From Halobacillus massiliensis (GTDB taxonomy: Bacteria; Bacillota; Bacilli; Bacillales; Halobacillaceae): a stretch of DNA of 64,000 nt. Each line of letters begins with the position of its first letter. Positions within the stretch are counted from its first letter, which is position 1. Location of the stretch: positions 3,367,676-3,431,675 of the forward strand of contig NZ_LT800499.1 of assembly GCF_900166625.1 (NCBI RefSeq), read 5' to 3'. A program made the position numbers and the translations under genes. The notes under the pieces are model-generated. The model did no database searches and had not been told where the DNA came from. It saw nothing but the letters and a program-made list of their open reading frames with translations. Positions 1 through 7,793 of this stretch are shown here, piece by piece.

Positions 1-343
1 TTTGAAAAGCTTCCAGCGGCATTTCCAAGGCAGGAGCCCCCCATGAAGCTCCGCTGTTATTTATGAGAATATCGATATTGCCAAACTCCTGTACCGTTTG
101 GTCAACGACCTGTTGAACCTGCTCATCGTTTGTTACATCACAGGAAAGGGCCAGTGTTTTTACTCCATGCTCTTCCCGCAGTCTTTGAGCCACTTCTTCA
201 CATGCCTCTACCTTCCTCGAGCATAAAACAATATCAGCCCCGGCTTCAGCTAATCCTTCAGCTATTTGTTCACCCAGACCCCTGCCGCCGCCTGTCACAA
301 TAGCTGTTTTTCCCTTCAATTCAAAAAGCTCCATTACATGCAT
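1..343 (-). CDS. SDR family oxidoreductase (N-terminal part, gene runs off the window)
   Basis: Translation from the ATG at 343 gives an N-terminal Rossmann segment with the glycine-rich TGGGRGLG motif near residues 15-22, an acidic CDVTND stretch that usually contacts the adenine ring, and the NNSGA motif that follows strand beta-4. These are classical short-chain dehydrogenase/reductase signatures, closest in feel to gluconate 5-dehydrogenase or 3-oxoacyl-ACP reductase. The catalytic YxxxK lies outside the window, so the substrate cannot be judged. An AAGGAG ribosome site sits 9 nt before ATG 343; two further in-frame ATGs follow within four codons. It is divergent from the flavin oxidoreductase and may share its control region. 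Confidence 0.88.
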   Translation of the reverse strand, partial: MHVMELFELKGKTAIVTGGGRGLGEQIAEGLAEAGADIVLCSRKVEACEEVAQRLREEHGVKTLALSCDVTNDEQVQQVVDQTVQEFGNIDILINNSGASWGAPALEMPLEAFQ

Positions 344-491
344 GATAGATCTCTCCTTATGCTTTTGCCTTATACCAATTAAAAAATGCCCCTTCCAGTC
401 ACTTAGAGAAGCATACTCACCATTGAATAACCAGCTCCATATGTACTTGTTTGTTCTTCCTTCTCCTCCTTTATCATCGGTAGAATTTTCG

Positions 492-541
492 TTAACAAAA
501 AAGCTGGTTACAATATATTTTTTAAACATACCAGTTGGTAT
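492..541 (+). promoter_or_regulatory. Probable sigma-A promoter with a TetR-like palindromic operator at the start site
   Basis: The 331-nt gap between the divergent SDR and flavin oxidoreductase genes holds TTAACA (492-497), a 16-nt spacer and TATATT (514-519), followed by ATACCA-GT-TGGTAT (528-541), two 6-bp arms around a 2-nt centre. The palindrome would cover the transcription start, a classic repressor position, and its form resembles TetR-family operators. No regulator gene is next to it in this window. Promoter and operator assignment is inference. I see no gene in the rest of the gap. Confidence 0.45.
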
Positions 542-674
542 CTTCCATTTTATACCGACAATTCTGATAATTCAAGCAGAAAATGAATGGTTATTCACTT
601 ATGGACAGGCATATTTAGGGACAATTACTCAATTGCGGTGATAAACTACTTCTTGATAAAGGAGGTCGAACTTA

Positions 675-1772
675 ATGAAACTATTTGAAAAATATACATT
701 GCCTTCAGGTACTGAACTTAAAAATCGTATCCTAATGGCTCCGATGACCAATTTTTTATCTAATGATGATGGAACAGTTTCTCTAAAAGAGCTTGATTAT
801 TATGCTCGTCGTTCCGGAGGAGCCGGGGCTGTAATCACTGCCTGTGCGAATGTGAATGTTTACGGTAAAGGATTTGAAGGTCAAATTGGGGTATATAGTG
901 ATGACCAAATTCCTGGTCTTAGAAAGCTTGCTGCCGCCATTCACGAACAAGGGTCTAAAGCAATTTTACAAATCCATCACGGAGGGCGAATGTGTCCGCC
1001 TCATTTAGTGCCTGATGAAGATATTGTGAGCGCAAGTGCTGTAGCGGCTGTGCGTGAAAATGCAAAAACTCCACGGGAAATGACAGAGGAAGAAATTTAT
1101 AAGACGATTGAGGATTTTGAAAAAGCAACACAGAGAGCCATTGAAGCTGGGTTTGACGGAGTAGAAATTCATGGAGCCAATACTTATTTGCTGCAGCAAT
1201 TCTTTTCGCCGCACTCTAATCGTCGGACTGACCAATGGGGCGGCAGTGTTAAAAACAGAATGAACTTCTCACTCGCTGTAGTGGAATCAGTTACTGCAGC
1301 TGTTAAGACATATTCAGAGCAGCCTTTTATTGTCGGCTACCGCTTATCTCCGGAAGAACGGGAGAATCCCGGGATCACATTAAAAGATACTCTTCAGTTT
1401 GCTGATGTTTTATCTGAGAAGAAGCTTGACTATCTTCATATTTCTTTAGGAGATTTCAACCAGACCTCCATTCGAGATGAGTCAATCACTCAGCCCGTTA
1501 TTGAAGCTATTCAGAGCCGGGTCGGAGAAAAAGTTCCGGTTATGGGTGTAGGTTCTCTCTATACACCTGAAGAAGTAGAGCAAGCGTTGAATACCGTACC
1601 TCTTATATCTTTAGGCCGAGCATTTTTAATTGAACCGGACTGGATACAAAAAGTAGAAACAGGTGAAGAAGTCCGGACAAAAATGGACAGCGAAAATCAG
1701 GAAGAAGTGATCATCCCTGAACCCATGTGGACGAGAATAATGAGCGTACCTAATTGGATTCCAGTTAAATAA
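675..1772 (+). CDS. NADH:flavin oxidoreductase, old yellow enzyme family
   Basis: A 365-residue FMN-binding TIM-barrel protein of the OYE family. The N-terminal NRILMAPMTN segment, the QIHHGGR strand near residue 100 and the HGAN motif (His166, Asn169), which binds the carbonyl or nitro group of the substrate, are all present, and the GSLYTPEEVEQAL region near the C-terminus binds the FMN phosphate. Family members reduce activated alkenes, nitro compounds or quinones with NAD(P)H; the physiological substrate is unknown. It resembles B. subtilis YqiG more than NamA. An AAAGGAGGT ribosome site precedes the ATG, and a strong terminator follows. A palindromic operator upstream suggests induction by a small electrophile. 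Confidence 0.92.
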   Translation: MKLFEKYTLPSGTELKNRILMAPMTNFLSNDDGTVSLKELDYYARRSGGAGAVITACANVNVYGKGFEGQIGVYSDDQIPGLRKLAAAIHEQGSKAILQIHHGGRMCPPHLVPDEDIVSASAVAAVRENAKTPREMTEEEIYKTIEDFEKATQRAIEAGFDGVEIHGANTYLLQQFFSPHSNRRTDQWGGSVKNRMNFSLAVVESVTAAVKTYSEQPFIVGYRLSPEERENPGITLKDTLQFADVLSEKKLDYLHISLGDFNQTSIRDESITQPVIEAIQSRVGEKVPVMGVGSLYTPEEVEQALNTVPLISLGRAFLIEPDWIQKVETGEEVRTKMDSENQEEVIIPEPMWTRIMSVPNWIPVK

Positions 1773-1780
1773 ATAACTAA

Positions 1781-1809
1781 GCCCACCTTTTTGAAAAGGT
1801 GGGCTTTTT
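1781..1809 (+). terminator. Rho-independent terminator of the flavin oxidoreductase gene
   Basis: Perfect 11-bp stem GCCCACCTTTT/AAAAGGTGGGC with a 2-nt loop, followed by five T. It overlaps the stop codon of the convergent nucleotidyltransferase gene. Confidence 0.9.
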
Positions 1810-2545
1810 ATGTATACTCGTTCAAGATTGCTCTTAAGAATGAAAGGGTGTAAACGGTTTGATCTTTTAATTGCTGATGTATCCAGGCAGATTCCCGGAC
1901 TAATAAGCAAGCAATCTTCTTAACTGCTTTTGTATGGGAGGCTGGTGTTATATAGTTTTGAATGGTCAAAATTTCTGCAATACGTTCACGAGGAAGAGAA
2001 CGATCCACTGTCTTTAATCCGAGCTGGGCTCGTTCCGTAGAATAGCGATGCAATAGAATCTTTGCAATACTTTCCCCACTATTTTGCAGCATTTTTACAC
2101 TCCACAAATCATTCCCCCGGCCTGACGCCTTTTTATATTGCAGCAAAAAGAAAGCTGCGTCATCTACTGAATCTATAAATTCCTGGAGTGAGAGCTTTAA
2201 GATTTGGGCAGAAATAAATTTTTCCATTCTTTTTTCGGGATCGTACAGCACTTTAAAATAATCTTTTTCTAATAGAGTTTTCTCTGTAACCGTAAATAAA
2301 TCGAGATGCAGCCAATTGTCATAGACGGCCAGAATCTGCGGTGCGATAATAAAAATATCATCATAAAAGAGTAACTTTCGATAGGATTTGACATGTTCCT
2401 TTCTATTAGGAAGAAAAACTTCCTCATCATCTACCAGCACATACAAATCCACATCTGAAAACTTATCCTCTTCCTTCCGGCCCATCGACCCTTTTAGGAA
2501 AACTGCTTTTACAAGGTGATCATTTTTTAAACTATTTGTGATCAC
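1808..2545 (-). CDS. Nucleotidyltransferase-fold protein, probably frameshifted at its 5' end
   Basis: A 245-residue reading frame with the Pol-beta-type nucleotidyltransferase signature GSMGRKEEDKFSDVDL (GS, then DxD), normally a metal and NTP binding site, followed by an alpha-helical region like kanamycin nucleotidyltransferase relatives. The first usable start in frame is GTG 2545, which has no nearby ribosome site. A well-spaced GGGAGGGAG lies before TTG 2568 in another frame; adding one base between 2551 and 2552 joins that start to this frame and restores a typical N-terminal helix (MIQHEA-VEVITNSL). I read this as a one-base deletion or sequencing error. Function unknown; possibly antibiotic nucleotidylation or a house-cleaning role. 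Confidence 0.72.
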   Translation of the reverse strand: MITNSLKNDHLVKAVFLKGSMGRKEEDKFSDVDLYVLVDDEEVFLPNRKEHVKSYRKLLFYDDIFIIAPQILAVYDNWLHLDLFTVTEKTLLEKDYFKVLYDPEKRMEKFISAQILKLSLQEFIDSVDDAAFFLLQYKKASGRGNDLWSVKMLQNSGESIAKILLHRYSTERAQLGLKTVDRSLPRERIAEILTIQNYITPASHTKAVKKIACLLVRESAWIHQQLKDQTVYTLSFLRAILNEYT

Positions 2546-2628
2546 TTCTACGCTTCATGCTGTATCAATTTAATCTCCCTCCCTTTTGTATTCCCTTATC
2601 TTACCTTAACTTTTAGGAGGAAACCAAT

Positions 2629-3567
2629 ATGCCCCACTTGCAAGTAAGTACTCTCTTTAGACGTTTACCACGCGAACATCCTCTTTTCAGCGAGATCGAA
2701 AGCGAATTTCTTAAACAGTCAGCTGGTCATTACGGCGAAAATACGGTATATCACTTTCTTCACTATTTACCCTCAGACTACCTGATCTTAAAGGACCTTC
2801 ACCTATTCGACGGCCATAACCATTTTCAAATTGATTTCCTCGTAATATCAAAAAACTTTTTATTGATTATTGAAGTGAAGAACTTTAAAGGAGAGCTGAT
2901 CTTTGACTTTGACAATTCTCAGCTTTTACGAAGATTAGCAGAAACGTTAGAAGTCTTTCCAGATCCCTTTTTACAAGTAGAACACCAGAAGATCCAGCTC
3001 GCTCAGTGGTTAGCCCTGTATGACTTCGGTAATATTCCAATCTACTCTTTTATAGCTATCGCAAATCCCAATACTAAAATTGAAACGTTAGGAAACCAGC
3101 CTTGTAAAAAAGAAAGGCTTGTTCGAGCCAAAGGACTTGTCTCTGCTGTTTACAACCTAAGCGCACGCTTTTCAAAAAAATTTTATTCAACGAATGAAAT
3201 GACACAGTTGAGCGAGCGGCTTATGGCTGAAAATACGCCTTATCATGTTTCCTTATTAAAAAAGTACAATCTTTCCATAAAGGATCTTACGCCAGGTGTT
3301 TTATGTAAGGGATGCTCCTGTTTTACCATGGAGCGGCGGCGTGATCACTGGTGTTGTAAGGCTTGTGGAGTGAAATCAAAAAAGGCTCACCTAGAGGCGC
3401 TGCGTGATTATCAAATTTTGTTTGGAAGCGTAGTTACGAGTGCAGAAATCAAAAGTTTTACTGGAATACATTCAGACTATCATGCAAAAACGATCCTCAT
3501 TGAGAACAGCGCAAAAATTATCGGGAAAACTAAAGACAGAAAATATGTCCTGAAACCTTTATTTTAG
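2629..3567 (+). CDS. NERD domain protein, nuclease-related
   Basis: A 312-residue protein with an N-terminal NERD domain (about residues 38-160). The core FQIDFLVISKNFLLIIEVKNFKG holds the D-x(n)-ExK pattern of restriction-endonuclease-like folds, expected to bind metal and cut DNA. A CKGC...CCKACG cluster near residues 227-246 looks like a zinc ribbon, and the C-terminal 60 residues look like a small winged-helix-type DNA-binding tail. No signal peptide. An AGGAGGAAA ribosome site precedes ATG 2629. It stands alone between convergent or divergent neighbours. Its stop codon is part of the first unit of a downstream tandem repeat. The cellular role of stand-alone NERD proteins is not established. 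Confidence 0.82.
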   Translation: MPHLQVSTLFRRLPREHPLFSEIESEFLKQSAGHYGENTVYHFLHYLPSDYLILKDLHLFDGHNHFQIDFLVISKNFLLIIEVKNFKGELIFDFDNSQLLRRLAETLEVFPDPFLQVEHQKIQLAQWLALYDFGNIPIYSFIAIANPNTKIETLGNQPCKKERLVRAKGLVSAVYNLSARFSKKFYSTNEMTQLSERLMAENTPYHVSLLKKYNLSIKDLTPGVLCKGCSCFTMERRRDHWCCKACGVKSKKAHLEALRDYQILFGSVVTSAEIKSFTGIHSDYHAKTILIENSAKIIGKTKDRKYVLKPLF

Positions 3568-3686
3568 AAAAATGGTGACTTATTTAAGAATCCCGCATCG
3601 TTATTTTAGAATCCAGCACCGTTATTTTAGAATCCCACTCCATTATTTGAGAACCCCCCCCCCCGTTATTTTAGAATCCACCCGAT
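3559..3686. repeat. Six tandem copies of a 21-bp unit that includes the NERD gene stop codon
   Basis: Units start at 3559, 3580, 3601, 3622, 3643 and 3666; the consensus is TTATTTTAGAATCC followed by a variable 7-nt tail such as AGCACCG. The first unit overlaps the last codons and TAG stop of the NERD gene. The fifth unit is 23 nt because of an 11-C tract at 3654-3664. The exact 21-nt period is seen directly; the likely origin is slipped-strand duplication. Confidence 0.85.
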
Positions 3687-3708
3687 CGCTCAACCTCAGC
3701 GACCAAGC

Positions 3709-3740
3709 AAAAAAAGAGAAGCGGCCTATTCCGCTTCTCT
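3709..3740 (-). terminator. Terminator of the proline operon
   Basis: Stem GAGAAGCGG/CCGCTTCTC with a 6-nt loop; read on the minus strand it is followed by seven T, placed directly after the proA stop. Confidence 0.9.
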
Positions 3741-3750
3741 CGTAAAATCA

Positions 3751-5013
3751 TTATCTAATTTGACCGTCGCCTTTCATCAGGTACTTAATTGTTGTTAAAG
3801 CAGGCAAGCCCATTGGTCCCCGGGCGTGAAGTTTCTGAGTTGATATGCCGATTTCTGCACCGAAGCCAAGCGCACCGCCGTCTGTGAATCTAGTAGATGC
3901 ATTATGGTAAAGAGCGGCTGCATCAACAAGGTTTAAAAAATGTTGAGCGGTTTCGCTGTTTTCCGTAATGATCGCTTCTGAATGCTTCGTTCCGTAAGTT
4001 TCGATATGGGCAACGGCTTCTGCCAGATCGCTTACTGTTTTAACAGCTATATCTGTACTCAAGTATTCATTTGCCCAGTCTTCCTCTCCAGCTGGTACTG
4101 TGCCTGGAATATGAGCCATTGCTTTCTCATCTCCATGCGGGTTAATGCCGTGCTTCTTGAAGGCTTCTATGAGAGCAGCACTGTTTTTCTCCAGCCATTC
4201 TTCATGAACGATAAGCGTTTCAGCGGCATTACAAACGGCTGGACGGTCTGTTTTAGCGTTCACTAAAATGTTAATTGCTTTTTCTACATCAGCTTCTTTG
4301 TCGATATAAATATGACAGTTTCCAACTCCCGTTTCAAGGACCGGCACTGTCGCGTTTTCTACAACTGCCTGAATAAGCTTGCCGCCACCTCGTGGAATCA
4401 GTACATCAATATGCTCTTTCATCGTAAACAGCTGATTTGTCGCTTCACGATCTGTGCTTGCGATAAACTGAACCGCTTCTTTTGGGATTTTAGTCTGTTC
4501 AAGTCCTTTATGCATAACTTCTACAATCGCCTGGTTAGAGTGAATGGCAGAAGATCCGCCTTTTAAGACAATAGCATTTCCTGATTTAAGGGCCAGACCA
4601 GTTGCGTCTACGGTTACATTCGGACGAGCTTCATATATCATGCCGATTACACCTAATGGTACCGTTACTTTTTCTACTCGAAGGCCATTGTCTAACGTCC
4701 AGTCAGAAAGAATGTTTCCAGTTGGGTCTTCAAGCTTCGCCACATCACGTAATCCGTCAGCAAAATCAAAAACGCGCTCTTTTGATAAAGACAGACGATC
4801 CATGAAGGCATTAGAGAAACCTTTTTCTTTGCCGTTCTCCAGGTCTTTTTTATTTGCTTCAAGAATCGTTTCATAATTTTCTTCTAACACGTCAGCTAAG
4901 TGAGTTAATGCTTCATTCTTTTCAGCTTCTGAAAGCAGCAGAAGTTTTTTTGAAGCTTTTTGTGCTTCCTTTGCTTGTTCCTCAACGTTCACATTACTTT
5001 TCATTAGTGTCAT
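3751..5013 (-). CDS. proA: Gamma-glutamyl phosphate reductase
   Basis: A 420-residue enzyme of the aldehyde dehydrogenase superfamily that reduces gamma-glutamyl phosphate to glutamate 5-semialdehyde with NADPH, the second step of proline synthesis. The cofactor-binding GMIYEARPNVTVDA segment, the LKGGSSA motif, the GVGNCHIY catalytic loop carrying the active-site Cys near residue 239, and the C-terminal LHARGPMGL motif are intact. Length matches the family. An AAGGAGGT ribosome site sits just before ATG 5013. It is the last gene of the operon and is separated from proB by about 100 nt containing two hairpins, which could tune its expression. Confidence 0.97.
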   Translation of the reverse strand: MTLMKSNVNVEEQAKEAQKASKKLLLLSEAEKNEALTHLADVLEENYETILEANKKDLENGKEKGFSNAFMDRLSLSKERVFDFADGLRDVAKLEDPTGNILSDWTLDNGLRVEKVTVPLGVIGMIYEARPNVTVDATGLALKSGNAIVLKGGSSAIHSNQAIVEVMHKGLEQTKIPKEAVQFIASTDREATNQLFTMKEHIDVLIPRGGGKLIQAVVENATVPVLETGVGNCHIYIDKEADVEKAINILVNAKTDRPAVCNAAETLIVHEEWLEKNSAALIEAFKKHGINPHGDEKAMAHIPGTVPAGEEDWANEYLSTDIAVKTVSDLAEAVAHIETYGTKHSEAIITENSETAQHFLNLVDAAALYHNASTRFTDGGALGFGAEIGISTQKLHARGPMGLPALTTIKYLMKGDGQIR

Positions 5014-5111
5014 CCAAGACCTCCTTGAAAAATTTAGGGCCCCGCCTCTTGCGGGAGATACTGAAAAAAGGATTTCCCGCCCTGTATCAACAGGGCGCTC
5101 CTTCTTATCTA
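5014..5111 (-). other. proB-proA spacer with two GC-rich hairpins
   Basis: On the minus strand the spacer starts with a TATAAT-like sequence overlapping the end of proB, then a GCCCTG-TTGATA-CAGGGC hairpin followed within 10 nt by six T, then a CCCGC/GCGGG hairpin. The first hairpin could be a weak attenuator or an mRNA-stability element; the TATAAT could be an internal promoter, but I see no convincing -35. Confidence 0.4.
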
Positions 5112-6245
5112 TTATACACCTACCGGCAGTTTAACTTCTAAGTGGCAGACAAGATCTTTACTTTCAATGGCTGCCATTTCATATTCATTAAGCTCATTGT
5201 CGCTCAGGCTGATCATTTTCTTCATTTGGTCAGAGGAATAGTTTACTACGCCCAAACCAATTTCTTCTCCATCTAAATCATGAATTCTAACGACAGCTCC
5301 TTTGGAAAAACGTCCGGAGACATGATGAACGTTAGCCGGCAGCAAATTATCTCGTTGGTCTACGATAATCTCACGTGCCTGATGGTCCACCGTCACTTTT
5401 CCTTCAGGACCGGAGTTAAAAGCAATCCACTGCTTTTTCTGGTTGAGGTTTTCCTGATCTGCTTCAGGCTCGAAATACGTGCCTTTTGCTTTACGGTAAA
5501 CGGCATCGTACACAATATTGTCTTCACTGGCTTTTCCTAAGAAAGAAGTAATACCGGAAGCCATAGAAATCTTAAAGGCATCAATTTTCGATTTCATGCC
5601 GCCTGTGCCTACATCACTTCCTGGATCTCCTGCTGCATCTTCAATTTCCGGTGTAATTTCATGAACCGTATCAAGCAGCTTCGCATCTTTATTTTTTCGT
5701 GGGTCGGCGTCATATAAGCCGTCGATATCAGAAAGGATGATAAGTTCATCCGCGTCTACAAGTCCTGCTACTTTAGCAGATAGTGTATCATTATCGCCAA
5801 ATTTAAGGCGGTCAATTGTAATCGTATCATTTTCATTCACTACAGGTATTATTCCCCGTTCTAACAATACATTAAGTGTGTTTCTCGCATTGTTGTAGCG
5901 ATTTTCATCAGAAAAATCACTGCGGGTTATTAAAATCTGTGAACCGATATAGCCATGAGATAGGAATAATTCAGAATATGATTCCATAAGCAATCCTTGG
6001 CCAACGGACGCTGCCGCTTGTTTCTCTGGTAATGAATCAGGACGGGTCAAGCAGCCTAATTTACGATAGCCTGCTGCTACTGCTCCAGAGGAAACGAGTA
6101 ACACCTCATGTCCATCATCTTTGAGTCTTACAATTTCATCTACTAGCTTTTCAAGTTTTCTGCGGCTGATTTCACCGTGAAGACTTGTTAATGAACTACT
6201 GCCAATTTTAATAACTACACGTTTCTTGTTCGTGCCGTTAACCAA
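5112..6245 (-). CDS. proB: Glutamate 5-kinase (ProB/ProJ type with PUA domain)
   Basis: A 377-residue amino-acid kinase that phosphorylates glutamate at the gamma carboxylate, committing it to proline. The N-terminal VVIKIGSSSLT nucleotide-binding loop, NENDTI and FGDNDTLSA motifs and the GTGGMKSKIDA phosphate loop belong to the kinase domain (about 1-260); the C-terminal 90 residues form a PUA domain. It starts at TTG 6245 behind AGGAGTGA. It lies between proC and proA; this gene order matches the salt-induced proHJA operon described in Halobacillus halophilus, where the kinase is called ProJ. ProJ-type kinases are typically less feedback-inhibited, but that cannot be read here. Confidence 0.95.
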   Translation of the reverse strand: MVNGTNKKRVVIKIGSSSLTSLHGEISRRKLEKLVDEIVRLKDDGHEVLLVSSGAVAAGYRKLGCLTRPDSLPEKQAAASVGQGLLMESYSELFLSHGYIGSQILITRSDFSDENRYNNARNTLNVLLERGIIPVVNENDTITIDRLKFGDNDTLSAKVAGLVDADELIILSDIDGLYDADPRKNKDAKLLDTVHEITPEIEDAAGDPGSDVGTGGMKSKIDAFKISMASGITSFLGKASEDNIVYDAVYRKAKGTYFEPEADQENLNQKKQWIAFNSGPEGKVTVDHQAREIIVDQRDNLLPANVHHVSGRFSKGAVVRIHDLDGEEIGLGVVNYSSDQMKKMISLSDNELNEYEMAAIESKDLVCHLEVKLPVGV

Positions 6246-6272
6246 TTTATCACTCCTATTTCATTTCTCTCT

Positions 6273-7115
6273 TTATTTAGATCCAACTAGCATACTTTCT
6301 AGTTCTCTGCTCATTTCTTTAGAACGGCTGGCTGCCCCTTTAATAGCTTCTGCTATGGCTTCGCCGCCGCCTGCTTCGTCCAAAGCATGGAGACCGGCTG
6401 CTGTTGTGCCGTTTGGTGATGTTACATTTTCTCTTAGCTCTGATGGAGATTCTTCACGTTCCAGCATCATCTTTGCTGCTCCGAGTAGAGTTTGTGCTCC
6501 AATTTCTCTCAATGTCTCACGATCGATGCCTTCTGCATTTCCTGTTTCTTCGATGTGTTCCATTAAATAATAGAAATAAGCCGGACCGCTTCCTGCGATT
6601 CCTGTGAAAACATCCATTTTATCTTCTTCAATGATGAATACTTGGCCGATGGCTTTCATTAATTCTTTCGTAAACACGACCTGATCAAATGCTGCATGCT
6701 TTCCTGGAGTTACGGCTGTTGCGGACTCTCTCAACATGCTGGAAGTATTCGGCATCACGCGGATAACCTGCTGGCCATCATTTAATCGTTCTTCCATATA
6801 TGATGTGGAAATCCCGGCAAGTACAGAGACAAGTACTTGATTGGGTGTAATTTTATCTTTTAAATCTTCCAGTACGGCGTCAATATCTTTTGGCTTCATC
6901 GCCAGAATAAACTGATCAACTTCTGCAAAATCCAGTTCATCTTTTAAAACGGTTCGGACACCATACGTTTCTGTAATTTCATTTAAACGCTGTTGATTAC
7001 TTCTATTTGTAACAATGATTTGCTCGGCAGGAATTTTTCCTGACTCCACCATTCCAGAAATCATAGCTTCAGCCATTGATCCTGCACCTAGAAAAGCAAT
7101 CGTTTGATTCATCAT
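6273..7115 (-). CDS. proC: Pyrroline-5-carboxylate reductase (ProC/ProH)
   Basis: A 280-residue enzyme that reduces pyrroline-5-carboxylate to proline with NAD(P)H. The N-terminal GAGSMAEAMI Rossmann loop, the AMKPKD motif, the central SVLAGIS and VIRVMPNTSSMLRESATAV stretch and the C-terminal SPNGTTAAGLHALDEAG signature are complete. It is the first gene of a three-gene minus-strand operon with proB and proA, 27 nt before proB. Two adjacent ATGs (7115, 7112) follow an AGGGAGAG ribosome site. No proline T-box is visible upstream, unlike the anabolic proline genes of many bacilli, which fits an osmotic rather than a nutritional role. Confidence 0.96.
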   Translation of the reverse strand: MMNQTIAFLGAGSMAEAMISGMVESGKIPAEQIIVTNRSNQQRLNEITETYGVRTVLKDELDFAEVDQFILAMKPKDIDAVLEDLKDKITPNQVLVSVLAGISTSYMEERLNDGQQVIRVMPNTSSMLRESATAVTPGKHAAFDQVVFTKELMKAIGQVFIIEEDKMDVFTGIAGSGPAYFYYLMEHIEETGNAEGIDRETLREIGAQTLLGAAKMMLEREESPSELRENVTSPNGTTAAGLHALDEAGGGEAIAEAIKGAASRSKEMSRELESMLVGSK

Positions 7116-7169
7116 GTGGGTTTCATCTCTCCCTGTTCTTTTTGTTCGCTCTCAATTAACACGTTTTTC

Positions 7170-7197
7170 ATAATAACATTTGGGGAACTAACTTCAA
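7170..7197 (-). promoter_or_regulatory. Candidate promoter of the proline operon
   Basis: On the minus strand TTGAAG (7197-7192), a 16-nt spacer and TATTAT (7175-7170) lie about 55 nt before the proC start. The rest of the gap 7116-7369 shows no T-box motif, riboswitch or reading frame. This is a pattern match only. Confidence 0.35.
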
Positions 7198-7368
7198 GGG
7201 GTATTTTGCAAGTCATGCTTATATTGTCCAATTAGTGAGCGTAAACGGTTTCATAGCGAGATATTTCCACACGATGGCTTCTCATCGGAAATAATTCCGT
7301 CTCAGGAGTATATATGGAGATTGATACACTGTTTATTATTGGAAAATCGCTCAATGGCGGGGTTAAAT

Positions 7369-7405
7369 AAAAAAAAGATGTCCCTGATTAAAAATCGAGG
7401 ACATC
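7369..7405 (-). terminator. Terminator of the thioredoxin-like gene
   Basis: Minus-strand stem GATGTCC(TCGAT)/(ATCAG)GGACATC with a short AT-rich loop, followed by eight T; it begins 3 nt after the stop codon. Confidence 0.88.
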
Positions 7406-7407
7406 AT

Positions 7408-7731
7408 TTATAAAAGAAAACGATGATATTTGGCAAGCTGATGATAAAGGTCACCCATTGGAACAAATCGAGCCATTCTCATAAGCTCTTTTCCTTCGTT
7501 AAATAAAATAACAACTGGAACGGTGAATATGCTGTATTCTCCGGCTATTTCTTTTATTTTTTCTGCATCTGCATGAATAGCATTTACTCCAGAAAATTCT
7601 TTTAGCAAATCTTCTACTTGAGGAAGCAGGGAATGACACACAGTACAGGCCGGCTGCGATATATAAAGCAGTGTAAGCTTATAGTTTCTAACATTTTCTC
7701 GTACTTCTTCTATATCGTTGACTCTCTTCAT
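7408..7731 (-). CDS. Thioredoxin family protein
   Basis: From ATG 7731, chosen because AAGGAAGGA sits 7 nt upstream, the product is 107 residues with a thioredoxin fold. The redox site is CTVC in QPACTVCHS near residue 31, followed by an acidic helix and the cis-proline segment FTVPVVILF. There is no signal peptide, so it works in the cytoplasm, probably as a dithiol reductase or a sensor of thiol stress. It is not classical TrxA, whose site is WCGPC; it looks like the small YdbP/YbbN-type bacillary thioredoxin-like proteins. It is monocistronic with its own terminator, and divergent from the methyltransferase gene 62 nt away. Confidence 0.85.
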   Translation of the reverse strand: MKRVNDIEEVRENVRNYKLTLLYISQPACTVCHSLLPQVEDLLKEFSGVNAIHADAEKIKEIAGEYSIFTVPVVILFNEGKELMRMARFVPMGDLYHQLAKYHRFLL

Positions 7732-7793
7732 ATACGAATCCTTCCTTTTTCTATCTTCTCTTCTTCCTCTATAATAAAACAAGAGGTGAAAAA

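Noticed and set aside
342-641. 99-codon plus-strand frame between the SDR and flavin oxidoreductase genes
   Set aside because: No ribosome site, composition unlike a protein, and it covers the divergent promoter and operator region.
7116-7369. Possible T-box or riboswitch upstream of the proline operon
   Set aside because: The T-box core (GGTGG-x-ACCGCG type) and a leader terminator are absent.
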